From DATMRS01 sp035566015 (GTDB lineage: Bacteria; Pseudomonadota; Alphaproteobacteria; Sphingomonadales; Sphingomonadaceae): 64,000 bases of DNA. A model generated the notes under the pieces. It was given only the letters and a program-made list of their open reading frames with translations. It made no database searches and was not told the DNA's origin. The stretch lies in the NCBI GenBank assembly GCA_035566015.1, contig DATMRS010000022.1:248001-312000 (forward strand). Direction: 5' to 3'. Shown piece after piece: positions 26,460-35,858 of the stretch. A program made the position numbers and the translations under genes. The stretch's first letter is position 1; each line of letters opens with the position of its first letter.

Positions 26460-29030
26460 TCAGAGGGTCCGTTCGCGTTCCTCGACATCGAAGGTTTCGA
26501 CGATGTCGCCGGGCTTGATGTCGGTCGACCCTTCAAGCGTGATGCCGCATTCCAGACCGGCGCGCACCTCGGGCACATCGTCCTTGAAGCGACGCAGCGA
26601 GGCGATCGATCCGTTGTAGATGATCACGTCGTCGCGCAGCACGCGGGCGCGCAGCTTCTGGCGGATATAGCCTTCCAGAACCAGCAGACCCGCCGCCTTG
26701 CCATGCTTGCCGGCCGAGAAGACTTCGCGGATTTCGGCGCGGCCGACCACCGTTTCGAAATATTCCGGCCCAAGCTGGCCCGCCATCGCCGCCCTGATCT
26801 CGTCGAGCAGATCGTAGATCACGTCATAATATTTGAGCGCGACCCCGTCCCGCGTGGCGATCTCGCGCGCCTTGGCGTTGGCGCGGACATTGAAGCCAAT
26901 GATCGGCGCCTTGGAAGCCGCGGCCAGCGTCACGTCGCTCTCGGTGATCCCGCCGACGCCCGAATGCAGGATGCGCACCCGGATATCCTCGTTCGGGATC
27001 TTGTTGAGCGAGCCGATGATCGCCTCGACCGATCCTTGCGTATCGGCCTTCACCACCACCGGATATTCGGCGACCTGCTTTTCCTTGAGCGCCGAGAACA
27101 TCGATTCGAGGCTCGCCGGTGCCGCGGTGGTCCGTTTCTGCTGGATGATGCCGGCGCGATAGGCGGCGACCTCGCGGGCGCGCGCCTCATTCTCGACCAC
27201 CGACAGCGGATCGCCTGCCGACGGCACGCCCGACAGGCCGAGCACCTCCACCGGCGCGGAGGGCAGAGCCTCCTTCACCTGCTGGCCGCGCTCGTTGACC
27301 AGCGCGCGCACCTTGCCGCTCTCGGCGCCCACCACGAAGATGTCGCCGACGCGCAGCGTGCCGCGCTTGACGAGCACGGTCGCGACCGGGCCGCGGCCCT
27401 TGTCGAGCTTCGCCTCGACCACCGTCGCCTCGGCCGCCCGATCGGGATTGGCCTTGAGTTCGAGCAGTTCGGCCTGCAGCTCGATCTTCTCGATCAACTC
27501 GTCGAGGCCGGTCTTCTTGAGCGCGGAGACTTCCACTTCCTGCACATCGCCGCCCAGGCTTTCCACCTGCACGTCATGCTGCAACAGCCCTTCGCGCACC
27601 CGCTGGATGTTGGCGCCGGGCTTGTCGACCTTGTTGATCGCTACGATCATCGGCACTTCGGCTGCCTTGGTATGGTTGATCGCCTCGATCGTCTGCGGAC
27701 GGATGCCGTCGTCGGCGGCGACCACGATCACCACGATATCGGTGACGTTCGCGCCCCGCGCGCGCATCTCGCTGAACGCCTCATGGCCCGGCGTGTCGAG
27801 GAAGGTGATCTTCTGCCCCGATTTCACCTGCACCTGATAGGCGCCGATATGCTGTGTGATGCCGCCGGCTTCGCCGCTGGCGACATCGGTGCCGCGCAGC
27901 GCGTCGAGCAGGCTCGTCTTGCCATGATCGACATGGCCCATGATCGTGACCACGGGCGGACGCGGCTTCAGTGTATCCTCGGCATCGATGTCATGTTCGG
28001 TGACGAGATCGACGTCGCTTTCGGACACGCGCTTGATATTGTGGCCGAATTCGGTGACGAGCAGTTCCGCCGTATCCTGGTCGATCGCCTGGTTGACGGT
28101 GACGGGCATGCCCATCTTGAACAGCGCCTTCACCAGATCGGCGCCACGCTCGGCCATGCGGTTGGCGAGTTCGCCGACGGTGATCGTCTCGGGCACCACC
28201 ACGTCGCGCACCTGCTTGACCTGCTGGCCACCGCCCTGATGCGAACGGCGATCCTTCTCACGCGCCCGGCGCAGCGCAGCGAGCGAGCGCGCGCGCGCGC
28301 CGCCATCGCCCTCGTCGAGCGCGCGGGTGACGGTGAGCTTGCCCGACTGGCGGCGATCGTCGCCGCCCGGCCGGCCGCGCGCGGGACGCGCCGGTTCGGG
28401 CCGCTTGGCGGGCGTGACGGGGGTGAAGCGGCGCGGCGGCGGAATCGTCGCGCGGCCGGATGTTTCGGCCGGCGCGGCCGCTTCGGCCTCGGCCGGAGCT
28501 TCGGGCGCGGGCGGCGGGGCGGCCTTCGCCTCCTCCTCGGCCTGGCGCGCGGCCTCTTCGGCGGCACGGCGGGCTTCTTCCTCGGCGCGGCGATTTTCCT
28601 CGATGCGGCGGCGCTCCTCTTCGGACGCCTCCTGCTTCTCGCGCTCCTCGCGTCGGCGCGCTTCCTCGAGCGCGGCCATGCGCGCTTCCTCGGCCTCGCG
28701 CAGCAGCTTCGCCTGAAGCTCCTGGCGCGAGAGGAGATCGCTGGGCGCGGCGGGGCGCGACGGTGCGGGCGCGCGGGGCGCTGCCGGCGCGGGCTTGGGC
28801 GCTGCCGGTGCGGCGGGCGCGGGGGCCGCAGCCTCGGGTGCAGGCGTTTCCTGCGTCGCGGGGGCTTCGGCCTCGCCGGGCTTGCCGAGCACGCGCCGGC
28901 GCTTCACCTCGACCACGACGGTGTTCGAACGGCCATGGCTGAAGCTCTGCTTCACCTTGCCCGTCTCCACCGTGCGCTTGAGGCCCAGCGGCGCACGCAT
29001 TCCCAGCTTCGGCTTGTCGTTATCGCTCAT
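26460..29030 (-). CDS. infB: translation initiation factor IF-2
   Basis: 856 residues. Residues 1-60 carry the IF2-associated start (SFSHGRSNTVVVEVKRRRV); 60-270 are a long Ala/Pro/Glu/Arg-rich linker with a charged coiled coil (ARRREEREKQEASEEERRR). The GTPase domain holds GHVDHGKTSLLDALR, DTPGHEAF and NKVDKPGA, followed by domains II-IV, ending with the initiator-tRNA binding C2 domain. It delivers fMet-tRNA to the 30S subunit. The start codon overlaps the ylxR stop. Confidence 0.98.
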   Translation of the reverse strand: MSDNDKPKLGMRAPLGLKRTVETGKVKQSFSHGRSNTVVVEVKRRRVLGKPGEAEAPATQETPAPEAAAPAPAAPAAPKPAPAAPRAPAPSRPAAPSDLLSRQELQAKLLREAEEARMAALEEARRREEREKQEASEEERRRIEENRRAEEEARRAAEEAARQAEEEAKAAPPPAPEAPAEAEAAAPAETSGRATIPPPRRFTPVTPAKRPEPARPARGRPGGDDRRQSGKLTVTRALDEGDGGARARSLAALRRAREKDRRSHQGGGQQVKQVRDVVVPETITVGELANRMAERGADLVKALFKMGMPVTVNQAIDQDTAELLVTEFGHNIKRVSESDVDLVTEHDIDAEDTLKPRPPVVTIMGHVDHGKTSLLDALRGTDVASGEAGGITQHIGAYQVQVKSGQKITFLDTPGHEAFSEMRARGANVTDIVVIVVAADDGIRPQTIEAINHTKAAEVPMIVAINKVDKPGANIQRVREGLLQHDVQVESLGGDVQEVEVSALKKTGLDELIEKIELQAELLELKANPDRAAEATVVEAKLDKGRGPVATVLVKRGTLRVGDIFVVGAESGKVRALVNERGQQVKEALPSAPVEVLGLSGVPSAGDPLSVVENEARAREVAAYRAGIIQQKRTTAAPASLESMFSALKEKQVAEYPVVVKADTQGSVEAIIGSLNKIPNEDIRVRILHSGVGGITESDVTLAAASKAPIIGFNVRANAKAREIATRDGVALKYYDVIYDLLDEIRAAMAGQLGPEYFETVVGRAEIREVFSAGKHGKAAGLLVLEGYIRQKLRARVLRDDVIIYNGSIASLRRFKDDVPEVRAGLECGITLEGSTDIKPGDIVETFDVEERERTL

Positions 29031-29827
29031 TGAGTACCCGAACCCTTCACATCGTCATTCCGTAGCGCCGATTGGCCTTGCGAATCCGTTCCGCAAGGCG
29101 GGGCGCTGCCACCTGTTTCCAGGTCATTCCGTCCAATAAAGCCGCGCCAGCGGCCGAGTGCGTGCGCGACGCGCCCGGCGGCTGCCGGCGCTATCAGGGC
29201 GATATGTACCACATTTTCCCGCCCCAGTGCCATCGACAATATGGCGCGGCTTGCCGGGATTACGACCCCCTGATCGCCACTGCCTTCGAGGCCGAGGCCG
29301 ACACGCAGCGCCTGATCGAGCTTTCGCGTGCCGTCGATCGCGGCGTCGCGCGCGTGCAGCAGCAGCTCGACCGAGCCCTTGCGCGCCGCGTCGGCGATCT
29401 TTTCCGATCCGGTGAGCAGCGTGCCCGCGCGCGCCTCCAGCCCCAGGCGGTCGAGCGCCGCACGGCGCAGCGCCGCCTCGATCTGATCGGGCAGATCCTC
29501 GGGGACCAGGAAGCTTGCCGTCCGGAAGGCGCGAGCGAGGGCGCCCTTGAGCCTGCCTTTCGCCATCGCGGCTTCGAGCGCGACACGATCGACGCCGATC
29601 CACGCGCCGCGCCCGCCCGCCTTCGCCCGCACATCGGGCGCGACGGTGCCGTCGGGGCCGAGCGCGAGCCGAATTAGGTTGGCGCGGCTGTCCTGTGCGC
29701 CCGTCAGGACGCATTTGCGCTGGGGATCGTGGCGCGCGCCGTCATCGTTCGCGGTAGGGACCGCGTCGATCGGACGAACGCCCTTGCGGTGAGCCGTCAG
29801 GCCCTTGCGCGTCTCATTGTTCGCCAT
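29027..29827 (-). CDS. ylxR: YlxR (DUF448) RNA-binding protein with C-terminal L7Ae-like part
   Basis: 266 residues. The DUF448/YlxR domain is at about 35-110 (RKCVLTGAQDSRANLIRLALGPDG, KAGGRGAWIGVDR). A second part at about 130-225 (LLTGSEKIADAARKGSVELLLHARDAA, ALGRENVVHIALI) resembles an L7Ae-type fold, a fusion seen in alphaproteobacteria. The last 30 residues are low-complexity. It overlaps nusA by 14 bases and infB by 4, locking it in the nusA-infB operon. Confidence 0.88.
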   Translation of the reverse strand: MANNETRKGLTAHRKGVRPIDAVPTANDDGARHDPQRKCVLTGAQDSRANLIRLALGPDGTVAPDVRAKAGGRGAWIGVDRVALEAAMAKGRLKGALARAFRTASFLVPEDLPDQIEAALRRAALDRLGLEARAGTLLTGSEKIADAARKGSVELLLHARDAAIDGTRKLDQALRVGLGLEGSGDQGVVIPASRAILSMALGRENVVHIALIAPAAAGRVAHALGRWRGFIGRNDLETGGSAPPCGTDSQGQSALRNDDVKGSGTQ

Positions 29828-31439
29828 CCGCAGAAGCGTCCTCCTGCGTTTCGGGCTCGTCGTCGAACCAGTGGGCGCGCGCGGCCATGATGATCTCGTT
29901 CCCCTGATCCTGGCTCAGGCCGAAATCGGCAAGGATGCCCGCTTTGTCCTCGGGCCGGTTGTGATGGCTGCTCTCGGCCCGGCGGCGCGGCTCGACGCGC
30001 TTCTTCTGGATCAGCTCGTCGGTGGCGAGATCGCCCAGATCGTCGAGCGTCCTCACTCCCGCCTTGCCGAGCGCGACCAGCATCGCCTCGGTCAGATAGG
30101 GCAGTTCGGCCAGCGCATCCTCGACGCCCAGTTGGCGGCGCTGCTCGCGATTGGCGGCCTCGCGGCGTTCCAGCGCCTCGGCGGCGCGGCTCTGCAATTC
30201 GGCGGCCAGTTCGTCGTCGAAACCCTCGATCGAGGCGATTTCGTCGAGATCGACATAGGCGACCTCTTCGAGCGCGCCGAAGCCCTCGGCGACGAGAAGC
30301 TGGCTCAGCGTCTCGTCCACGTCCAGCTCGTTCTGGAACATCTCCGAACGCTCGACGAATTCCTTCTGGCGCTTCTCCGAGGCGTCGGCCTCGGTCAGGA
30401 TGTCGATCGCCGATCCGGTCAACTGGCTGGCGAGGCGGACATTCTGGCCGCGCCGGCCGATCGCCAGCGAAAGCTGATCGTCGGGGACGACCACCTCGAT
30501 CCGGCCTTCCTCCTCGTCGATCACGACGCGCGCGACATGCGCGGGCTGGAGCGCGTTCACCACGAAGGTGGCGGTGTCGGGCGACCAGGGGATGATGTCG
30601 ATCTTCTCGCCCTGCATTTCCTGCACCACCGCCTGCACGCGGCTGCCCTTCATGCCGACGCAGGCGCCGACCGGGTCGATCGAGCTGTCGTGGCTGATGA
30701 CGCCGATCTTGGCGCGGCTGCCCGGATCGCGCGCGGCGGCCTTGATCTCGATGATGCCGTCATAGATTTCGGGCACCTCCTGCGCGAACAGCTTCTTCAT
30801 GAAATCGGGATGCGCGCGGCTGAGGAATATCTGCGGGCCGCGATTTTCGCGCCGCACGCTGAAGATCAGCGAACGCACGCGATCGCCGACGCGCAGCACC
30901 TCGCGCGGGATCTGCTGGTCGCGGCGGATCACGCCCTCGGCGCGGCCGAGATCGACGACGACATGGCCGAACTCGACACGCTTCACGACGCCGGTGATGA
31001 TCTCGCCGGCGCGATCCTTGAACTCTTCATATTGCCGCTCGCGCTCGGCATCGCGAACCTTCTGGAAGATCACCTGCTTGGCGGCCTGCGCGGCGATGCG
31101 GCCGAATTCGATATTGGGCAGCGGATCGACGATGAAATCGCCGACCTTCGCGTCCTTCTGCAGCTTGGCGGCGTCCTTCACCGACACCTGTTTGAAATAA
31201 TCCTCGACCTGCTCGACCACCTCGACGACGCGCCACAGCCGCATGTCGCCGCTCTTGGGATCGATCTTCGCGCGAATGTCGTTCTCCGCGCCGTAGCGGG
31301 CGCGGGCGGCGCGCTGGATCGCGTCCTCCATCGCCTCGATCACGATCTCGCGATCGATCAGCTTCTCGCGCGCGACGGCGTCGGCGATGGCGAGCAACTC
31401 GGCCTTGTTTGCGGAAATGGCGGTAGCCATCGTCTTCAT
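29814..31439 (-). CDS. nusA: transcription termination/antitermination factor NusA
   Basis: 541 residues. N-terminal RNAP-binding domain (1-130), S1 (about 140-205, DRAGEIITGVVKRVEFGHVVVDLG), KH1/KH2 (about 235-350, GVISHDSSIDPVGACVGMKGSRVQ and LAIGRRGQNVRLASQL), then two C-terminal helix-hairpin-helix acidic repeats. The ATG at 31439 overlaps the rimP stop (ATGA); a second ATG at 31430 is possible. Confidence 0.97.
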   Translation of the reverse strand: MKTMATAISANKAELLAIADAVAREKLIDREIVIEAMEDAIQRAARARYGAENDIRAKIDPKSGDMRLWRVVEVVEQVEDYFKQVSVKDAAKLQKDAKVGDFIVDPLPNIEFGRIAAQAAKQVIFQKVRDAERERQYEEFKDRAGEIITGVVKRVEFGHVVVDLGRAEGVIRRDQQIPREVLRVGDRVRSLIFSVRRENRGPQIFLSRAHPDFMKKLFAQEVPEIYDGIIEIKAAARDPGSRAKIGVISHDSSIDPVGACVGMKGSRVQAVVQEMQGEKIDIIPWSPDTATFVVNALQPAHVARVVIDEEEGRIEVVVPDDQLSLAIGRRGQNVRLASQLTGSAIDILTEADASEKRQKEFVERSEMFQNELDVDETLSQLLVAEGFGALEEVAYVDLDEIASIEGFDDELAAELQSRAAEALERREAANREQRRQLGVEDALAELPYLTEAMLVALGKAGVRTLDDLGDLATDELIQKKRVEPRRRAESSHHNRPEDKAGILADFGLSQDQGNEIIMAARAHWFDDEPETQEDASADGEQ

Positions 31440-31960
31440 CCTTCCACTTGAATCTTGTCCGCGCCGTCGCTCGACAGCGGTGCCGTCGCTTTTATCAGCG
31501 CGTCGGTCAACAGCAGTTTCGCGCTGGCGATCTGGGCGAAGGGCAACGTCACCTCACCGCCGACACCCGGATCGAGGCGGACAGCCTCGCCCTCGCGACC
31601 CAGCAGGCGGCCGTCGAACTGCTTGCGTCCGTTGAGCGGCGCGGCGAGCCGGATGCGCGCGTCGAAACCTTTCCAATCCTCGAAATCGGCAAGCCGCGTC
31701 AGCGGGCGATCGATGCCGGGCGAGGAAACTTCGAGGCGATATTGCTCCTCGATCGGATCGGCGGCGTCCAGCACGTCCGAAATGCGCCGCGACAGCGCCT
31801 CGCAATCGGCGAGATCGAGCTGCCGCGTGTCCGGCCGCTCGGCCATCACCTGCAAGGTCGGGTCGCTCTTGCCGCCGAACATGCGGACGCGCACGAGGGC
31901 GAAGCCCAGCGCCTTTGCCTCGGGCTCGATCAGTTCGGTCAGCGCGGCGATGTCCGCCAT
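31436..31960 (-). CDS. rimP: ribosome maturation factor RimP
   Basis: 174 residues from the ATG at 31960, which has CAGGAG 5 bases upstream. Family segments are LIEPEAKALGFALVRVRMFG, LADCEALSRRISDVLDAADPI and YRLEVSSPGIDRPL. Needed for 30S maturation. It opens the rimP-nusA-ylxR-infB operon. The open frame upstream to 32203 runs into intergenic repeats and is not coding. Confidence 0.96.
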   Translation of the reverse strand: MADIAALTELIEPEAKALGFALVRVRMFGGKSDPTLQVMAERPDTRQLDLADCEALSRRISDVLDAADPIEEQYRLEVSSPGIDRPLTRLADFEDWKGFDARIRLAAPLNGRKQFDGRLLGREGEAVRLDPGVGGEVTLPFAQIASAKLLLTDALIKATAPLSSDGADKIQVEG

Positions 31961-32141
31961 GAAGCTCCTGCACAAATAAAGCGTCCCTGCCGCCGGCCCC
32001 GGCGGGACCGACCTCAACAGAGTTACCAATGTCGAGAGAACGCCTCGCATATAAGCCAAGCGCACGGCCCCGGCAAGGGGCCATGCGCCGGCATTGGCAT
32101 ATCGCGCGGCCTTTTTGGCGGAGACGCTCTCCCCTGCCTTG

Positions 32142-32263
32142 TCATTCCCGCGCAGGCGGGAAGCTATAGGGTCATTCCCGCGCAGGCAGGAATCTATGGG
32201 CACTGTCGTCGCCGAAAGGACGAAACGCGCGGCTTATGGATTTCCGTCTACGCGGGAATGACG
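32142..32263. repeat. cluster of GTCATTCCCGCG-type palindromic repeats
   Basis: GTCATTCCCGCGCAGG occurs twice, 30 bases apart (32142 and 32172), and an inverted relative ACGCGGGAATGACG closes the cluster near 32251-32264. The 359-base gap 31961-32319 contains these repeats and presumably the rimP promoter, which I could not fix; no gene is visible. Confidence 0.6.
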
Positions 32264-32319
32264 AGGAGCAGCTATAGGAAGAGCGCATTGATCGGCGGAT
32301 AGCCGAATAGCGATCCGTC

Positions 32320-32982
32320 CTACGCCTTTTTCGCGTCGGAATCGGGATATTTCGCAAAACACTCCTGCATCACCGCCATGGGCGAGCCGAGCGGGACCAT
32401 CTTCGCGAGCGCGCTGCTCCGCAGCTTGTCCTGCGCCTCCTTGGTCGTCGCGCCGCGCCGCTTGAAAGCGAGGCTGACGGCCCCGTCCAGACGGCGGCGC
32501 AGCGAGCCATATTCGGCCAGCCTGTCGGGATATTCTGCGCTCTGGCTCTGGAGCGAGCGATTGAGGAAGGAACCGAGTTCGTAGCAGCCCAGCCGGTTGT
32601 CGAACGGATCGGAGGGCAAGGGATCGGGCTCAGCCTTCGCTGTGGCCGGATAGGCCTGTTTGCAGGGCTCCACCAGCGTGGTGAAGTCGCCCTTGGTGAT
32701 ATCGCCTTCCATTTCAGGCATCCGTTTGACGACGGCGGCGACCGTCTCCTGCGAGAAGCTGCCGTCCTGTGATGCCGCGAGCATCGCATAGTGGAGAATC
32801 CGCCCCTGCTCGTCGAAGGGCAGGCCGCCACGCGCGCTGTTGATCGCCTGACGGGCGTTCGCGGCCTCGACGACGCCGCAGGTCGCCGCCCTGTCCACCA
32901 CATCCTTGGGCAGGGTCAGCGTCTTCGGCCCGCAGGAGGCGAGCAACGATGCCCCCACGAGCACCGTGATTCTGGTTCGCAA
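32320..32982 (-). CDS. predicted lipoprotein, unknown function
   Basis: 220 residues. A lipoprotein signal ends in lipobox LLASC (ITVLVGASLLASCGPK). Four cysteines are present in the mature chain (for example RAATCGVVEAA, LVEPCKQAYP, RLGCYEL, MQECFAKYP), suggesting two disulfides. A helical middle (SEYPDR-like, LAEYGSLRRRLDGAVSLAFKRRG) dominates the second half. I do not recognise the family. It stands between the rimP gap and lpdA without clear operon links. Confidence 0.65.
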   Translation of the reverse strand: MRTRITVLVGASLLASCGPKTLTLPKDVVDRAATCGVVEAANARQAINSARGGLPFDEQGRILHYAMLAASQDGSFSQETVAAVVKRMPEMEGDITKGDFTTLVEPCKQAYPATAKAEPDPLPSDPFDNRLGCYELGSFLNRSLQSQSAEYPDRLAEYGSLRRRLDGAVSLAFKRRGATTKEAQDKLRSSALAKMVPLGSPMAVMQECFAKYPDSDAKKA

Positions 32983-33056
32983 TCCCTATCTCCGCTTGTT
33001 CATGATAGCGGATATACCGGCGGGGGCGTGTTCCGGTTCCCCCTATTCGTCGCGGA

Positions 33057-34460
33057 TCAGAAGTGGATCGGCTTGCCTCGCACCGCCATCGCCGCTTCCT
33101 TGATCGCCTCCGAATGGGTCGGATGGGCGTGGCAGGTATAAGCGATATCCTCGCTCGTCGCGCCGAATTCCATCGCCTGCGCGGCCTGGGCGATCATCGT
33201 GCCCGCAAGGCTGGCGACGATCCAGACGCCCAGCACGCGATCCGTGTTCGCATCGGCGATCACCTTGACGAAGCCGTCGGTATCCCGGTTCGTCCGCGCG
33301 CGGCTGTTGGCCATCATCGGGAACTTGCCGATCTTGACCGCGCCCTTCTCCTTCGCCTGTTCCTCGGTCAGGCCCACGCCCGCGATCTCGGGCATGGTGT
33401 AGACGACGCTGGGGATGACCGCATGATTCACGATGCCGATGCCGCCGGCGATATTCTCGGCCACCGCAATCCCTTCATCCTCCGCCTTGTGGGCGAGCAT
33501 CGGGCCGGGGATCACGTCGCCGATCGCCCAGATGCCGGGCACCGACGTGGCGAAACGGTCGTCTGTCTCGATCTGGCCGCGCTTGTTGACGACAAGGCCG
33601 GCCTTGTCGAGCGCCAGCCCCTCGATATTCGGCCGCCGCCCGATCGCGACGAGCACGCGATCGGCCTCGATCGTTTCCGCCGCGCCGCCGGCGGCGGGCT
33701 CGACGGTCAACGTGACGCCCTTCGCGCCGGCCTTGGCGCCTGTCACCTTCGTGCCGGTTCGGATCGTGAAACCCTGCCTGGCGAAGAGCTTGGCGGCTTC
33801 CTTGCGCACCTCGCCGTCCATGCCGGGGAGAATCTGGTCAAGGAACTCGACGACCGTCACCTTCGCGCCCAGCCGCCGCCAGACCGAGCCCAGCTCAAGC
33901 CCGATCACGCCGCCGCCGATGACGACGAGATGCTTCGGCACCTCGGGCAGTTCGAGTGCCCCGGTCGAGTCGACGATGCGATCCTGATCGACCGTCACGC
34001 CGGGCAGCGGCGTCACCGAGGAACCGGTGGCGATGACGATATTCTTCGCGCGCACCGTGCGCCCGCCCACCGTCACGCTGTCTTTCCCGGTGAAGGCGGC
34101 CTTGCCCTTCAGCCATTCGACCTTGTTCTTCTTGAACAGATAGTCGATCCCGCCGGTCAGGCCCTTCACCGCGTCGAGCCGCTGGCCGTGCATCGCGTCG
34201 AGATCGAGGCCGACATCGCCCAACTTGACGCCGAACGTCGCGAGCGCGCCCGAATGCGCCTCCTCATAGAGTTCGGAGGCGTGGAGCAGCGCCTTGGAGG
34301 GGATGCAGCCGACATTGAGGCAGGTGCCGCCCAGCGTCTCGCGCGCTTCGGCGCAGGCCGTCTTCAGCCCAAGCTGCGCCGCCCGGATCGCGGCGACATA
34401 GCCGCCCGGGCCCGCACCGATGACGAGGACGTCGAAGTCAAAGTCGGCCATTGCGTTCAT
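33057..34460 (-). CDS. lpdA: dihydrolipoyl dehydrogenase (E3)
   Basis: About 467 residues. FAD motif VLVIGAGPGGYVAAIRAAQLG, redox-active disulfide GGTCLNVGCIPSK, NAD motif VIGGGVIGLELGSVWRRLG and the C-terminal catalytic CHAHPTHSEAIKEAA are all present. It reoxidises the lipoyl arm of 2-oxoglutarate dehydrogenase and probably other complexes. Starts at 34460 or 34451 (MADFDFD) are both possible; a GAGGAG lies 2 or 11 bases away. It is separated from sucB by a repeat element but belongs to the same cluster. Confidence 0.97.
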   Translation of the reverse strand: MNAMADFDFDVLVIGAGPGGYVAAIRAAQLGLKTACAEARETLGGTCLNVGCIPSKALLHASELYEEAHSGALATFGVKLGDVGLDLDAMHGQRLDAVKGLTGGIDYLFKKNKVEWLKGKAAFTGKDSVTVGGRTVRAKNIVIATGSSVTPLPGVTVDQDRIVDSTGALELPEVPKHLVVIGGGVIGLELGSVWRRLGAKVTVVEFLDQILPGMDGEVRKEAAKLFARQGFTIRTGTKVTGAKAGAKGVTLTVEPAAGGAAETIEADRVLVAIGRRPNIEGLALDKAGLVVNKRGQIETDDRFATSVPGIWAIGDVIPGPMLAHKAEDEGIAVAENIAGGIGIVNHAVIPSVVYTMPEIAGVGLTEEQAKEKGAVKIGKFPMMANSRARTNRDTDGFVKVIADANTDRVLGVWIVASLAGTMIAQAAQAMEFGATSEDIAYTCHAHPTHSEAIKEAAMAVRGKPIHF

Positions 34461-34495
34461 CACTCCTCATCGTCGCGCGCCGTTTTCCGCCTTCT

Positions 34496-34589
34496 CGTCA
34501 CCCCGGCGAAAGCCGGGGTCCATGGACTCGGTTCGCGTCCTAACAGGCGGCCCGCCGTCCATGGATTCCGGCTTTCGCCGGAATGACGG
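34496..34589. repeat. REPIN-like intergenic palindromic element, copy C
   Basis: The best-preserved copy: GTCA, hairpin CCCCGGC-GAAA-GCCGGGG, TCCATGGA, spacer, TCCATGGA, hairpin TTCCGGC-TTTC-GCCGGAA, TGACGG. It fills most of the 138-base gap between lpdA and sucB and would fold in the mRNA between them. Confidence 0.75.
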
Positions 34590-34601
34590 CGTAGGGGTTC
34601 C

Positions 34602-35855
34602 TTAAAGATCGATCAGCAGCCGCGTCGGGTCCTCGATCGCTTCCTTGATGCGGACGAGGAACGTCACCGCCTCGCGGCCGTCGACCAGCCGGTGATCGTA
34701 GCTTAGCGCCAGATACATCATCGGCCGCGCGACGATCTGGCCGTCGCGCACCACGGGGCGCTCCTCGATCCGGTGCAGGCCGAGCACGGCCGACTGGGGC
34801 GGATTGATGATCGGCGTCGACATCAGCGATCCGAACACGCCGCCGTTGGAAATGGTGAAGGTGCCGCCCTTCATGTCCTCCAGCTTGAGCGTGCCGTCCT
34901 TGGCGCGTTTGCCGAAATCGGCGATCGTCTTTTCGACACCGGCGAAGGACAGGTCCTGCGCGTCGCGAATGACGGGCACGACAAGGCCCTGCGGCGCCGA
35001 CACCGCCACCGAGATATCGGCATAATCGCGATAGACGATCTCCTCGCCCTCGATCGAGCCGTTGACCGACGGAACATCGCGCAGCGCGAGGCACGCTGCC
35101 TTCACGAAAAAGCTCATGAAGCCCAGGCGAATGCCATGCTTCTTCTCGAACAGGTCCTTGTAGCGGGACCGCGCGGCCATGACCTCGGTCATGTCGACAT
35201 CGTTGAACGTCGTCAGGATCGCCGCGGTGTTCTGCGCATCCTTGAGCCGGGTGGCGACGGTCTTGCGCAGGCGGGTCATGCGGACCCGCTCCTCATGGCG
35301 ATCACCCGTCGGGCGCGGCGCGGCAGGCGGCGGCGCGAGATCGACGGGCGCGGCGGGAGCCGGGGCAGGCGCGGCCTTGGCCTCCGTGGCGGCGGCGGCG
35401 AGCACGTCATCCTTGGTGATCCGGCCGTCCTTGCCGGTGCCACGGATTTTCGACGGATCGACGCGATGCTCCAGAACCGCGCGGCGCACGGCGGGGGACA
35501 GCGTCTGCGGCTCCTCGTCCTCCTGAGACTCCTCGCGTTCGGCCCGCGCGGCGGCTTCGGCCTGGCCGACGGCGGTGCGATCCGCGACGGCAGGGGTGGC
35601 GCTGGTCGCGGCCGCGGCGCCTGCCTCGATCAGCGCGATCGCCGCGCCGACCTGCACGGTATCGCCTTCGCTTACCGCCTGCTCACCCATCACGCCATCG
35701 ACGGGGGAGGGCACGTCGACCGCCACCTTGTCCGTTTCGAGGCTCGCGATCGGCTCGTCCGCCTTCACCGGATCGCCCGGCTGCTTGAGCCACTGGCCCA
35801 GCGTCGCTTCGGTGATCGATTCGCCCAAAGTGGGCACCTTGACTTCGGTCGCCAT
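34602..35855 (-). CDS. sucB: 2-oxoglutarate dehydrogenase E2 (dihydrolipoyl succinyltransferase)
   Basis: 417 residues. N-terminal lipoyl domain with the modified Lys in SLETDKVAVDVPSPVDG (about residue 43), peripheral-subunit-binding domain (SPAVRRAVLEHRVDPSKIRGTGKDGRITKDDV, about 115-150), Ala/Pro linkers, and the catalytic domain with SYDHRLVDGREA near the end. It transfers succinyl to CoA. Starts 3 bases after the sucA stop. Confidence 0.98.
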   Translation of the reverse strand: MATEVKVPTLGESITEATLGQWLKQPGDPVKADEPIASLETDKVAVDVPSPVDGVMGEQAVSEGDTVQVGAAIALIEAGAAAATSATPAVADRTAVGQAEAAARAEREESQEDEEPQTLSPAVRRAVLEHRVDPSKIRGTGKDGRITKDDVLAAAATEAKAAPAPAPAAPVDLAPPPAAPRPTGDRHEERVRMTRLRKTVATRLKDAQNTAAILTTFNDVDMTEVMAARSRYKDLFEKKHGIRLGFMSFFVKAACLALRDVPSVNGSIEGEEIVYRDYADISVAVSAPQGLVVPVIRDAQDLSFAGVEKTIADFGKRAKDGTLKLEDMKGGTFTISNGGVFGSLMSTPIINPPQSAVLGLHRIEERPVVRDGQIVARPMMYLALSYDHRLVDGREAVTFLVRIKEAIEDPTRLLIDL

Positions 35856-35858
35856 GTC

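Noticed and set aside
26190..29033. 947-residue open frame opposite infB
   Set aside because: Antisense to infB with low-complexity composition (many His, Asp, Arg). No family motif.
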